This document shows positions 8,082-15,830 of a DNA stretch of 44,163 nt, one piece after another. The first letter of the stretch is position 1; every line of letters begins with the position of its first letter. The notes under the pieces were generated by a model. It was not told the origin of the DNA and did no database searches. It saw only the letters and a list, made by a program, of their open reading frames with translations. The DNA is taken from the NCBI GenBank assembly GCA_001818675.1, contig MHJF01000030.1, positions 1 through 44,163 on the forward strand. Reading direction: 5' to 3'. The DNA comes from Candidatus Harrisonbacteria bacterium RIFCSPHIGHO2_02_FULL_40_20. GTDB lineage: Bacteria; Patescibacteriota; Minisyncoccia; UBA6257; WO2-44-18. Both the position numbers and the translations under genes were made by a program.

Positions 8082-8768
8082 CTAGTTGCCAGCCGACTGG
8101 ACCATCGGCGTTTCCGCCGGGGTCTGGTCAGACTTGGTGGCTTCCTCCTTGGGGCGAGGAATCGGCGTCGGATCGATGGTTCCGTTCACGATGCCTGTCA
8201 GCATCTGGACGGCTCGTTCCATCATCTTCAGGTTGAAGTGGGATCTGTTCCCCCCCATCTCCTTCCAGAGTTCCTGCTGCTTGTCCTGTTTTGCCGCCCG
8301 AAAGATGTGCTGTTGGACGTAGTGTCCCCCAGCTGCCTCTTTCACGGCTTCGAAAGCCTTCGTGCTGGCGGCGTTTTGGATGCTGGCGTGGGTTTCCACG
8401 GCCTCCTTGTACGCCTTCTCGGCCGCCCTTAGGGCCAGAGGCGCCGCCGTCTCCTTGAACCAGACGTTCAGGAAAAGAAATTTTCCCTTTCCGAGTGAAA
8501 CGCGGGCCTCTTCGCTGTACCGGCGGTAGCACTTGCTGCCCATCAGCTGGTACGGGAACTTTCGTTCTCCGCACAGAGGACACACGAGTGTGTCCAGGTA
8601 CGGAGTGGCGGCACGAGCGGCGGGAGGAGTGATCGGCGCGGCCACGGGGGCCACGACGACTTCCTGGACGACGGGGTCTGCGTTGACCGGAGTCGTCATC
8701 GGAGTCTCACGTTCCCCGGGCTCTTCGTACTTTTCGACGGGGGGCTTCCTGCGATTGGTCTTACTCAT
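8082..8768 (-). CDS. GC-rich hypothetical protein with zinc-ribbon-like CPLC segment
   Basis: 228 aa ORF; LVCPLCGERKFPYQLMGSKCYRRY; SD AAGGAGAACTACC-ATG. Composition is clearly more GC-rich than neighbouring genes. Confidence 0.75.
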   Translation of the reverse strand: MSKTNRRKPPVEKYEEPGERETPMTTPVNADPVVQEVVVAPVAAPITPPAARAATPYLDTLVCPLCGERKFPYQLMGSKCYRRYSEEARVSLGKGKFLFLNVWFKETAAPLALRAAEKAYKEAVETHASIQNAASTKAFEAVKEAAGGHYVQQHIFRAAKQDKQQELWKEMGGNRSHFNLKMMERAVQMLTGIVNGTIDPTPIPRPKEEATKSDQTPAETPMVQSAGN

Positions 8769-8934
8769 GGTAGTTCTCCTTCTGAAAAAAATTAAACTGC
8801 ATCTGAAAAAGGATTTACATCATAAAAACAATCAACTGGCCAACCAATAGGATATTGGGCACCTCCTTAAAAACTAGTAGTGGTTAACAAAGAACAAATA
8901 ATTAAATTAAGACCCAAATCTTAATTGTAGAAAC

Positions 8935-8962
8935 ATTATAGCAAATGGTTATAATTTGTCAA
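8935..8962 (-). promoter_or_regulatory. Sigma70-like promoter for the 8768 gene (and possibly 7889)
   Basis: Minus strand TTGACA-16 bp-TATAAT (TTGACAAATTATAACCATTTGCTATAAT). Confidence 0.75.
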
Positions 8963-9125
8963 GCCCCGTCACTAGACCTGCCTGCCGGCAGGCAGGTCCG
9001 ACATTGCAACGCCTAAGCCGCTTTTCTCTAGACATAGATTGATAAAGAAAGATTGATATTTATAAAAAAATCAGGTTTCATAAAAGGCGTTGTAGAAAAG
9101 CGAAATGTCGGGTTCGGTGCGGGGC
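8963..9125. repeat. tRNA-adjacent inverted-repeat element, copy A (carries a nested 24-bp palindrome)
   Basis: GCCCCGTCACTAGA...CCGACATTGCAACGCC ... GGCGTTGTAGAAAAGCGAAATGTCGGGTTCGGTGCGGGGC; matches copy B at 12007-12150 at both ends. Confidence 0.75.
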
Positions 9126-9142
9126 AAAGCCCATAAAATTGG

Positions 9143-9213
9143 TCGGAGCGCTGGGAATCGAACCCAGACTACGGACTCCCGAAGCCCGCGTACTACCACT
9201 ATACTACGCTCCG
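9143..9213 (-). tRNA. tRNA-Pro (anticodon CGG)
   Basis: CGGAGCG/CGCTCCG acceptor, anticodon arm CGGGC-TTCGGGA-GTCCG, T arm CTGGG TTCGATT CCCAG. Confidence 0.93.
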
Positions 9214-9290
9214 CCTTGTCCTTCGTAGCTCCGCAATGCGGGGCGAAGGAGGATTTCTTTTGTTAATAGCTAATACTATATAATGATCTT

Positions 9291-10028
9291 ATGGAAAATC
9301 AAAACTTAGAGAAAAAAATTAGCGAGGAATTTAAGAAACAAAAAACTAAATTTAAAAGATTAATTATCCGGCACAAGGATGATTTTTTAACTACCTTGGA
9401 AAAAAGTTGGCGGGATGCTTTATTGAGGCCCGTTACCGCCATCCTTTATAAGATTGGCATTACTGCGAATCATATTACTTTTTTGGGCTTTGGCGTCGTT
9501 TTTATATCCGTTGGGTCTTATTTTTTGAAAGCTGATTTATACGAGCAGATGGTTTTTTTAATTCTTGGCGGTTTAACAGATTTTGTGGATGGTCCATTAG
9601 CTCGGAATCATAACAATGTAACTATTTTAGGAACTTGGATGGATCACATTAGAGATCTTTTGTTAGTAGTTTGGGCGTCTTATTTAATTTATGGATACGG
9701 GCTTTTAAGTTTAGAAGTGATTTTGATCATTGGGGCGCTTCAAATCGCTTTGGGTTGGTTTACCCTCAAAGATTTTTTGGTTAAATATCTAAAAGGTCTT
9801 CCAGCGGACGCGGAGGAATTTGATTTGCGGGATTTCACTTTGGGTAATTTACAGGCTACCGTTTTTGGTCGCGCCCAATTTTTCTTTTGGATTGCGGGAT
9901 ATGTGGCGTTGTTTGCTTCGTTGATTTACGCATCCGCGTTTTTAGCAACTCTTGGAGCGGCATTTATAATTCTAGAAATCATTCTTGCGGCTTTAGGGGT
10001 ATTAGATCTTTATAAAAAGATTCTTTAG
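9291..10028 (+). CDS. CDP-alcohol phosphatidyltransferase family protein
   Basis: DFVDGPLARNHNNVTILGTWMDHIRD fits DG-x2-AR-x8-G-x3-D-x3-D; multiple TM segments. Confidence 0.92.
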   Translation: MENQNLEKKISEEFKKQKTKFKRLIIRHKDDFLTTLEKSWRDALLRPVTAILYKIGITANHITFLGFGVVFISVGSYFLKADLYEQMVFLILGGLTDFVDGPLARNHNNVTILGTWMDHIRDLLLVVWASYLIYGYGLLSLEVILIIGALQIALGWFTLKDFLVKYLKGLPADAEEFDLRDFTLGNLQATVFGRAQFFFWIAGYVALFASLIYASAFLATLGAAFIILEIILAALGVLDLYKKIL

Positions 10029-10157
10029 GCGGTATTGATTTCCGGGATCGGTTTTTTAAATGAAGAAATAAGTTGGTTTGAGGAATATCCCGCAGGTGAT
10101 TTTGCTTGGTTCGTTCGTTATAAATTTTATTCGAACGAAAAATCACCGAGGGAAAAG

Positions 10158-10186
10158 AAAATCCTGCTGCTGGAGCAGGATTATTC
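10158..10186 (-). terminator. Hairpin between convergent genes (possible terminator)
   Basis: AATCCTGCTgctggAGCAGGATT near the 3' ends of both flanking genes. Confidence 0.5.
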
Positions 10187-10217
10187 TGGTTCCGAAAACT
10201 AACTTATTTCGAGTATG

Positions 10218-11801
10218 TTATTTAACAAAATATTTTTTCTTAATTTCTTCATCTATTCGTTCTTGGGTTTTCAGCACTTTTTCTTTGGCTTTATCAGCTA
10301 GTTTTTTTAATTCCGTTTCTGATAATTTACCCAATTTTTTTGTCCGTTCCGCTAAAGTTTTTTTCTCGTTTAATTCCGGATCATCCAAAATTTCATCTAA
10401 AAGAATATTTAAAATCTGCCCAATTTTTGGCCCGGGTTCTATTTTTAATAGTTCCATTATGTCGTTCCCTTTGATGGCGATCATTTTTGGACTAAGAGGA
10501 TCTTTTTTAGCTTTTTCAATCATTGCTTTCAGATGTCGCAATCTATATGGTTGCGCTTTAGCAACTCCAGAACCAATTCGGTCTGCTTCCCTAACCAACA
10601 ACAGATCATCAACATTTTCTGCGCCTACTCGGCTTACTAGCCTTCTTACTCCCCGAGCCGTTACCATTTCCGGATCATAGACAAACATATGTTCGCGCAC
10701 GAGCAGGGCTATTTTTTCAATCATTTTACGGGGAAATTTTAGCCGATCTAACGCTTCCACTGTCATTTTTTCTCCGATGTATTGATGTTGATAAAAAGTC
10801 CAATCCCCCTTTTTGCCGTTTAAAGTTTTTTCTCCACGAGGATCGTCTTTCCATTGCCGGCTTCGAGGTTTGCCAACGTCATGAAGGAGCGAGGCCAGGC
10901 GAAGTTCTAGCGGAAATTTTTTCGTAACTGCATATTCCAGCGCTTTGATGTTATGTTCAAAAACTGTGTAGCGGTGATGTTTATTTTGATTTACATCAAC
11001 TCCTTCTTGGAGTTCTGGCAAAACACATTTTAGCATTCCCAACTTTTCCATATTGATTATTCCCTCCATGGCATTATCGGTCATTAGCAGTTTTTCTAAT
11101 TCTTGAGCAATCCTTTCTTTGGCTATAAATTCTAGCAGGCCAGCTTTATTTTTAATCGCGTCAGCAGTCTTTTCTTCAATAGCGAAACCTAATTGGGCGG
11201 AAAATCTTATAGCGCGCATCAGCCGAAGAGCATCTTCTGCAAAGCGTTCTTCGGGATTACCCACCGCGCGAATTATTTTAGCTTCTAAATCCGCTTGTCC
11301 GCCAAAAGGATCAACTAATCCGTTAATTCGCCTTTTGTCCGAGGATACTTCATAAGCCATCGCGTTAATAGTAAAATCTCGGCGCGACAAATCTTCTTCC
11401 ACGGTTTTAGCAAAAGTAATTTCGTCGGGATGCCGCTTGTCAGTATATTTTCCTTCTTGGCGGAAAGTTGTTACTTCAACAATTTTCATTTTTGGGTCTT
11501 CGGATTCAGTTTTGATAGCTACCGTTCCAAATTTATTTTCATAGATGCTATCCGGAAAAGCTTTTAAGATTTCTTCTGGTTTAGCTCCGGTAGTAAGATC
11601 CCAATCTTTAGGTTGTTTATCTAATAAAAGATCGCGCAAACAGCCGCCTACTAAATAAGGTTCAAAACCAGCCGCGGTTAATTTATCCGCGACTTCTTTT
11701 ATCGGCTTAGCTTCTGCAAACCTTTTTTCTAAATTATCCAAAAATCTTTTTTCCGCTTCAGTTTTTTTAGGCATTATGTTTTCTCCAATTCTTTCTTTCA
11801 T
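10218..11801 (-). CDS. CCA-adding enzyme / poly(A) polymerase family tRNA nucleotidyltransferase with HD domain
   Basis: YLVGGCLRDLLLDKQPKDWDLTT, RRDFTINAMAYE, LRLMRAIRFSAQLGF, LASLLHDVGKP. Start taken at the ATG of GGGATG (MKERIGENIMPKK). Confidence 0.94.
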   Translation of the reverse strand: MKERIGENIMPKKTEAEKRFLDNLEKRFAEAKPIKEVADKLTAAGFEPYLVGGCLRDLLLDKQPKDWDLTTGAKPEEILKAFPDSIYENKFGTVAIKTESEDPKMKIVEVTTFRQEGKYTDKRHPDEITFAKTVEEDLSRRDFTINAMAYEVSSDKRRINGLVDPFGGQADLEAKIIRAVGNPEERFAEDALRLMRAIRFSAQLGFAIEEKTADAIKNKAGLLEFIAKERIAQELEKLLMTDNAMEGIINMEKLGMLKCVLPELQEGVDVNQNKHHRYTVFEHNIKALEYAVTKKFPLELRLASLLHDVGKPRSRQWKDDPRGEKTLNGKKGDWTFYQHQYIGEKMTVEALDRLKFPRKMIEKIALLVREHMFVYDPEMVTARGVRRLVSRVGAENVDDLLLVREADRIGSGVAKAQPYRLRHLKAMIEKAKKDPLSPKMIAIKGNDIMELLKIEPGPKIGQILNILLDEILDDPELNEKKTLAERTKKLGKLSETELKKLADKAKEKVLKTQERIDEEIKKKYFVK

Positions 11802-11921
11802 CCCGTTAGAGACAGGTCGCCAAGGGCGACCGTAACTCAGCCGTTTTAATAACAATTAAATTTTTATATCTAAAATCAAACAATATTTCAAAAATCATGG
11901 AAGGGTTGTCTCTAATGGGAT
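11800..11921. repeat. GGGAT-ended palindromic leader element 1
   Basis: ATCCCGTTAGAGAC at 11800-11813 and GTCTCTAATGGGAT at 11908-11921 are inverted; internal CTCAGCCGTTTTAATA is shared with the element at 40580. Confidence 0.8.
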
Positions 11922-12006
11922 TCATTTATATTTATGATGATAGCCGTAATAGCTCTTATTTACAATTTGCCGAAAACGTCAAAAAATGCTAAAAAATATA
12001 AAGCTT

Positions 12007-12150
12007 GCCCCGTTACCAGATCGAGCACTGCAACGCCTTGCCGTTTTTCTTTATATCAAGCAAACATTATCAAAGTCTTTGTCTGGGGTAAAAAGTTTGG
12101 TTAATGCTTAATCGTTGTAGAAAAATGTAGTGCTTGGCTTGGTGCGGGGA
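12007..12150. repeat. tRNA-adjacent inverted-repeat element, copy B
   Basis: GCCCCGTTACCAGATCGAGCACTGCAACGCC ... CGTTGTAGAAAAATGTAGTGCTTGGCTTGGTGCGGGGA, matching copy A. Confidence 0.7.
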
Positions 12151-12160
12151 TTGATATGTC

Positions 12161-12232
12161 GCCCTCGTAGTCTAACGGATAAAACGCTAGCCTTCGAAGC
12201 TAGATTTAGAGGTTCGATTCCTCTCGAGGGCA
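12161..12232 (+). tRNA. tRNA-Arg (anticodon TCG)
   Basis: GCCCTCG/CGAGGGC acceptor; anticodon arm CTAGC-CTTCGAA-GCTAG. Confidence 0.95.
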
Positions 12233-12234
12233 TT

Positions 12235-12307
12235 GCATCCCTAGCTCAATTGGCAGAGCAGATCCCTCTTAAGGATAAGGTTCTGGGTTCGAGACCCAGG
12301 GGATGCA
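12235..12307 (+). tRNA. tRNA-Lys (anticodon CTT)
   Basis: GCATCCC/GGGATGC acceptor, anticodon loop CTCTTAA, T arm CTGGG TTCGAGA CCCAG. Confidence 0.92.
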
Positions 12308-12311
12308 CATC

Positions 12312-12386
12312 GCGCGCTTAGCTTAGTGGCAGAGCGACTCGTTTACATCGAGTAGGTCGGGGGTTCGATTCCCTCAGCGCGCACCA
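12312..12386 (+). tRNA. tRNA-Val (anticodon TAC), 3' CCA encoded
   Basis: GCGCGCT/AGCGCGC acceptor, anticodon arm ACTCG-TTTACAT-CGAGT, ends ACCA. Confidence 0.95.
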
Positions 12387-12415
12387 TTGACTTTTTTTAA
12401 AAAATATTGTAATAT
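12387..12415 (+). promoter_or_regulatory. Sigma70-like promoter of the 12468 gene
   Basis: TTGACT-17 bp-TAATAT immediately after tRNA-Val. Confidence 0.65.
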
Positions 12416-12467
12416 ATAGAAAGTAGTTTGAAAACTGTTTTACTTTCCTATTCCTTAAGGAGGGATT

Positions 12468-12698
12468 ATGAGCAAGTTTCATTTGCGACTCCGACTTTTC
12501 TTTTGGACATTTTTTGGTTTTGGCAATATTGGGCTAGGAGTTTTTTTGATCAATTACAAACATTTTAATTTGGATATTCTTGGTTGGATTTGGATCCTTT
12601 CTTCTATTGGTTGGTTTTACAGGGCTCGGATTGAATATCAGCTTTTGGGGATCAAAATTACCATAGACAAGATTTTTAAAAAATTCCCGTCCCGATGA
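12468..12698 (+). CDS. Small hypothetical membrane protein (76 aa)
   Basis: SD AAGGAGGG then ATG; two hydrophobic segments; own promoter and terminator. Confidence 0.7.
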   Translation: MSKFHLRLRLFFWTFFGFGNIGLGVFLINYKHFNLDILGWIWILSSIGWFYRARIEYQLLGIKITIDKIFKKFPSR

Positions 12699-12716
12699 CT
12701 ATCGGGGCGGGTTTTT
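12686..12716 (+). terminator. Intrinsic terminator overlapping the stop of the 12468 gene
   Basis: CCCGTCCCGATgactATCGGGGCGGGTTTTT. Confidence 0.85.
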
Positions 12717-12718
12717 GT

Positions 12719-13096
12719 TTAAATATTTTCGTAATGATTAATTTGCGGACGTTGGCCGGCAAACAATGTAATTGCCACCAGATCAATTCTCCATCCCCCA
12801 TTCTCATAAATAAGATTTTGATTGTGTCCTGCGTAAAGTTGGGCAATTCTTTGAGTCTTTTTCAATTTTGCGTTTGTCAGATTATATTCCGGCAAAATTT
12901 CGTTTGCCGTATTATCATTTTGCCGAATTGTTTTTACTTCAATAAAAACTAGAGTTTTGTCATTGCCGATTGCCACAATATCTAGTTCCCCCCATTTTTG
13001 CCGGAAGTTTCTTTCTATAATTTTGTATCCCCTATCTTGTAAAAATTCACAAGCCAGATCTTCTCCTATTTTTCCTGTTTCGGATTTATTGGTCAT
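12719..13096 (-). CDS. YraN/UPF0102 family nuclease-like protein
   Basis: TGKIGEDLACEFLQDRGYKIIERNFRQKWGELDIVAIGNDKTLVFIEVKTI is the UPF0102 signature. Confidence 0.93.
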   Translation of the reverse strand: MTNKSETGKIGEDLACEFLQDRGYKIIERNFRQKWGELDIVAIGNDKTLVFIEVKTIRQNDNTANEILPEYNLTNAKLKKTQRIAQLYAGHNQNLIYENGGWRIDLVAITLFAGQRPQINHYENI

Positions 13097-13179
13097 GTTT
13101 TTTAATAACAAACGTTTGTCGTACACACAAGCATTTATTGTTATAATGGTAACACATAGTTATGAGTAAATCGTGAAAC

Positions 13180-13674
13180 ATGGAAAACAAATTTCAAGAA
13201 TTTTCGATTTCAGACGATTATATAAGAGGTTTAATTGATGGAGAAGGATGTTTTACTTTTTGTAATGTTCCCGTATACAGAGGAAAAGAAAAAGTTAAAT
13301 TACCAGCTTTTGCTTTAAAGATGAACGAGAGAGATATAGACTTAATAAAAAAAATTAAAGATCAATTAGGCTTAAGAAATAAGATATATATTTATCGTCA
13401 AACCACCCTAAAAACTTTTAATTCTAGCGGTCCAAAGATATATCAGAGGGGCAGAACAGCAACATTAATAGTAAGAGATTTGGGTCAATTAAAAAATATC
13501 ATAGTTCCTTTCTTTTATAAAAAATTGATTGGTCACAAAGGTGTTCAATTTATTGAATGGTTAGAAAATATTGGAAGAGATCCCTTAGTACACGAAGATT
13601 ATAAATTAATATATCGTCTTTATAAATCCGGGTTTTTTGATAGAGATCATGTAGATTATCGTCCAATTAGATAG
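13180..13674 (+). CDS. LAGLIDADG-type homing endonuclease-like protein, free-standing
   Basis: DDYIRGLIDGEGCFTF motif plus VQFIEWLENIGRDP; 164 aa ORF in an intergenic position. Confidence 0.8.
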   Translation: MENKFQEFSISDDYIRGLIDGEGCFTFCNVPVYRGKEKVKLPAFALKMNERDIDLIKKIKDQLGLRNKIYIYRQTTLKTFNSSGPKIYQRGRTATLIVRDLGQLKNIIVPFFYKKLIGHKGVQFIEWLENIGRDPLVHEDYKLIYRLYKSGFFDRDHVDYRPIR

Positions 13675-13848
13675 GTGCAAGAAGTTTGTCAGCAAACAAA
13701 ATATAATTGGAAAACACGAAAAACCTATGTTTTACGCATGTTTGTCGGTTTTTGGCTAAAACCGATGTTTCACACTTTTTACAATGTTTCACATCGTTTA
13801 ACATTTTATGTCAACTAAAGCCCAAAGAACTATAAAATATATAGGGGA

Positions 13849-13877
13849 TTGACATAGGGGTTGTGATGTGATATATT
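13849..13877 (+). promoter_or_regulatory. Sigma70-like promoter of the 13938 gene
   Basis: TTGACA-17 bp-TATATT. Confidence 0.75.
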
Positions 13878-13937
13878 ACATAAAGTTTGTACTTTACAAT
13901 TCAATGTTTGTTTAACCGCTTTTTAGGAGGATAAGCC

Positions 13938-14219
13938 ATGGTGACCGTACATCGTGAGGAGATTGGTGTCCTGAACGTAACGTTTTGGACACCGCAGGCA
14001 GTGGAGGCGAATCGAAAGTTTCTTCAGAAGATTTCGAAACTTCCGGAGTTTTGCAGTTTTGGGGAGGTGCTCGTCGAAGATCTTCCGGTTCAGCGGCTTC
14101 GGTTGGACCTTCCTTGTCTTCAGCCGGATCTTTCGCCGGTTGAGGAGTTCGAGAAGTTTCTTGGTCGGTTGAGGATGGATCTGGTGGGGTGGTCGCAAGC
14201 TGCTCCTCGGGTGGCGTGA
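13938..14219 (+). CDS. Small GC-rich hypothetical protein (93 aa)
   Basis: SD AGGAGGATAAGCC before ATG; promoter upstream; terminator ~200 nt downstream. Confidence 0.65.
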   Translation: MVTVHREEIGVLNVTFWTPQAVEANRKFLQKISKLPEFCSFGEVLVEDLPVQRLRLDLPCLQPDLSPVEEFEKFLGRLRMDLVGWSQAAPRVA

Positions 14220-14415
14220 GGGGGGACGGGGAAAGCAGATGTCTGGCTAAGGCTGCGGATCTGACGGGAATTTCGGGAATTTGTCTCAGACCGCACGTTC
14301 TGACAACAGACATTCTGTGGCAAAAGCGAGTTGGCTTTTCATAGAGGCCGTGAGGTCGTAGAAGTGGAAAGACCAACTGCTTTTGTTCCCCCATATAGGG
14401 TGGAGTTGAGGGGTC

Positions 14416-14445
14416 GCCGGCTGTGGTAACACACAGCCGGCTTTT
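14416..14445 (+). terminator. Intrinsic terminator
   Basis: GCCGGCTGTGgtaacaCACAGCCGGCTTTT. Confidence 0.88.
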
Positions 14446-14453
14446 CATTTTAG

Positions 14454-15543
14454 TTGCACAAGTTCAGAAACATATGAGACTTTTCGGCAAACCGGAAAGT
14501 CATGCAACAATACAATAAAACAAAGGGAATCAAGGGCATTGTAACTCTATACAACGAGGCAGTACGCTTTCGGTATATGATTACCGAACAAGCAAAAGAA
14601 AGGTGTAGAATACTGGCATTTTGGGAACACCATGGATTAGCCGTCACAAAAGAAGCGTTTCAAATATCCAGAGCCACCCTCTTTCGATGGCAGAAAGCTC
14701 TCAAGGAAAAACAAGGAAAACTTGAAGGGCTGAACAAGCAAAGTACTGCTCCGAAACGGAAACGCAAAAGAGAAATACCGGAAGCGGTCAGGGATTTCAT
14801 ACTGAACGAACGCAAATTCGACTCAAGTCTTTCCAAGGACAAACTCGCGGTTCTCTTGAAAGAAGATGGAATAGCCAACCTTTCAGCATCAACTGTGGGG
14901 AGAATACTCAATGACCTGAAGCAACAAGGTGTATTGCCAGAAGAAACAAGGCTCTCCTACTACGCCAAGACCGATACATTCAGAGAGAAAATACAGATTA
15001 AACGCAAGAAATTGCGCTCCAAAGGTCATGAAGGGGGTCTGGTCAAGGCTGACTCAATCGTTCGTTTTACCAATGGCATCAAACGCTACATCATTACAGC
15101 CATTGACCAGGAAAACAAATTCGCTTTCGCGTACGCATACAAAAATCACTCATCAGATGGAGCCACTGACTTCATGAAAAAGTTTCAGTCTGTAGCTCCG
15201 TTATCACTCACTCACGTGCAGACAGACAACGGCAGTGAGTTTGCCAAACATTTTGAAATCTATTTGGAGAAAAACGCCATCATTCACTTTTACACATATC
15301 CGAGGTGTCCGAAACAAAACTCAGAGATTGAGAGATTCAACCGCACTCTCTCTGACGCTTTCATCAAAAGAAATCGCAACTTGCTTGCCTACGATATTGA
15401 CTCTTTCAACAGCAAGCTCATTAATTGGCTTTTGTGGTACAACACTCGTCGTCCGCATTGGTCGCTTGGACTTATTTCACCATTGAAGTATATTGTTAGA
15501 ACATTATCAGTCGAGGAGTCTCAAATGTGCTGGACTAGTACAA
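14454..15543 (+). mobile_element. Insertion sequence with terminal inverted repeats (rve/DDE, IS481-like)
   Basis: Left TTGCACAAGTTCAGAAACATATGAGACTTTTCG vs right (reverse complement) TTGTACTAGTCCAGCACATTTGAGACTCCTCG; full-length transposase between. True ends may extend a few nt. Confidence 0.82.
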
Positions 15544-15551
15544 AGACTTGA
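14502..15551 (+). CDS. DDE (rve-fold) transposase/integrase
   Basis: HTH region AFQISRATLFRWQKALKEKQGKLEGL; catalytic-core VKADSIVRF, VQTDNGSEFAKHFE, CPKQNSEIERFNRTL, WYNTRRPHWSLG. Confidence 0.93.
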   Translation: MQQYNKTKGIKGIVTLYNEAVRFRYMITEQAKERCRILAFWEHHGLAVTKEAFQISRATLFRWQKALKEKQGKLEGLNKQSTAPKRKRKREIPEAVRDFILNERKFDSSLSKDKLAVLLKEDGIANLSASTVGRILNDLKQQGVLPEETRLSYYAKTDTFREKIQIKRKKLRSKGHEGGLVKADSIVRFTNGIKRYIITAIDQENKFAFAYAYKNHSSDGATDFMKKFQSVAPLSLTHVQTDNGSEFAKHFEIYLEKNAIIHFYTYPRCPKQNSEIERFNRTLSDAFIKRNRNLLAYDIDSFNSKLINWLLWYNTRRPHWSLGLISPLKYIVRTLSVEESQMCWTSTKT

Positions 15552-15830
15552 CAGAAAAAGTTTTATCGCTTATTATTAGTTTGTTCAGTAATGGTCGCCT
15601 GTGGAGGCGGCTATATTTTTAAGAGTTTTGTATGCGGCGAAGCCGTATTTACAAAACCTTATCCGCTTAAATTTTCGAAAAATCGGTAATTGTTATTATT
15701 TTACTATGTATAAAAATCAAATTTTTATGAAGGTTCAAAACGTCATTAATATAAAATTTTGGCGGGTACTCGGTTTTGTAACTAAATTTTTTTCGCTACA
15801 AACGAGTTCTAAAATTTAGACAAAAACGGC

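Noticed and set aside
8128-8583. 151-aa minus-strand ORF in another frame of 8082-8768
   Set aside because: Shadow frame; Gly/Arg-rich and without SD, while the 228-aa frame has SD, promoter and terminator.
8048-8850. Plus-strand ORFs (8048-8236, 8086-8322, 8238-8432, 8533-8850)
   Set aside because: Antisense to the better-supported minus-strand gene; no start signals.
11800-11921. T-box riboswitch in front of the CCA-adding enzyme/glyS
   Set aside because: No recognisable T-box bulge (UGGN) with flanking terminator/antiterminator, and the shared core is in opposite orientation in the two leaders.
12130-12321. 63-aa plus ORF
   Set aside because: Lies across tRNA-Arg and tRNA-Lys; its sequence is translated tRNA.
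13109-13120. ACAAACGTTTGT palindrome upstream of yraN as a regulator site
   Set aside because: Only one 12-bp copy seen; too short to support without other sites.
13912-14448. 178-aa minus-strand ORF opposite the 13938 gene
   Set aside because: Plus strand has a consensus promoter, strong SD and a properly oriented terminator; the minus ORF spans the terminator hairpin and has low-complexity composition typical of shadow ORFs in GC-rich DNA.
15630-15665. TTTTGTATGCGGCgaaGCCGTAttTACAAAA hairpin as terminator or riboswitch
   Set aside because: Simple dispersed palindrome without a run of T in the right place and without a clear gene association.
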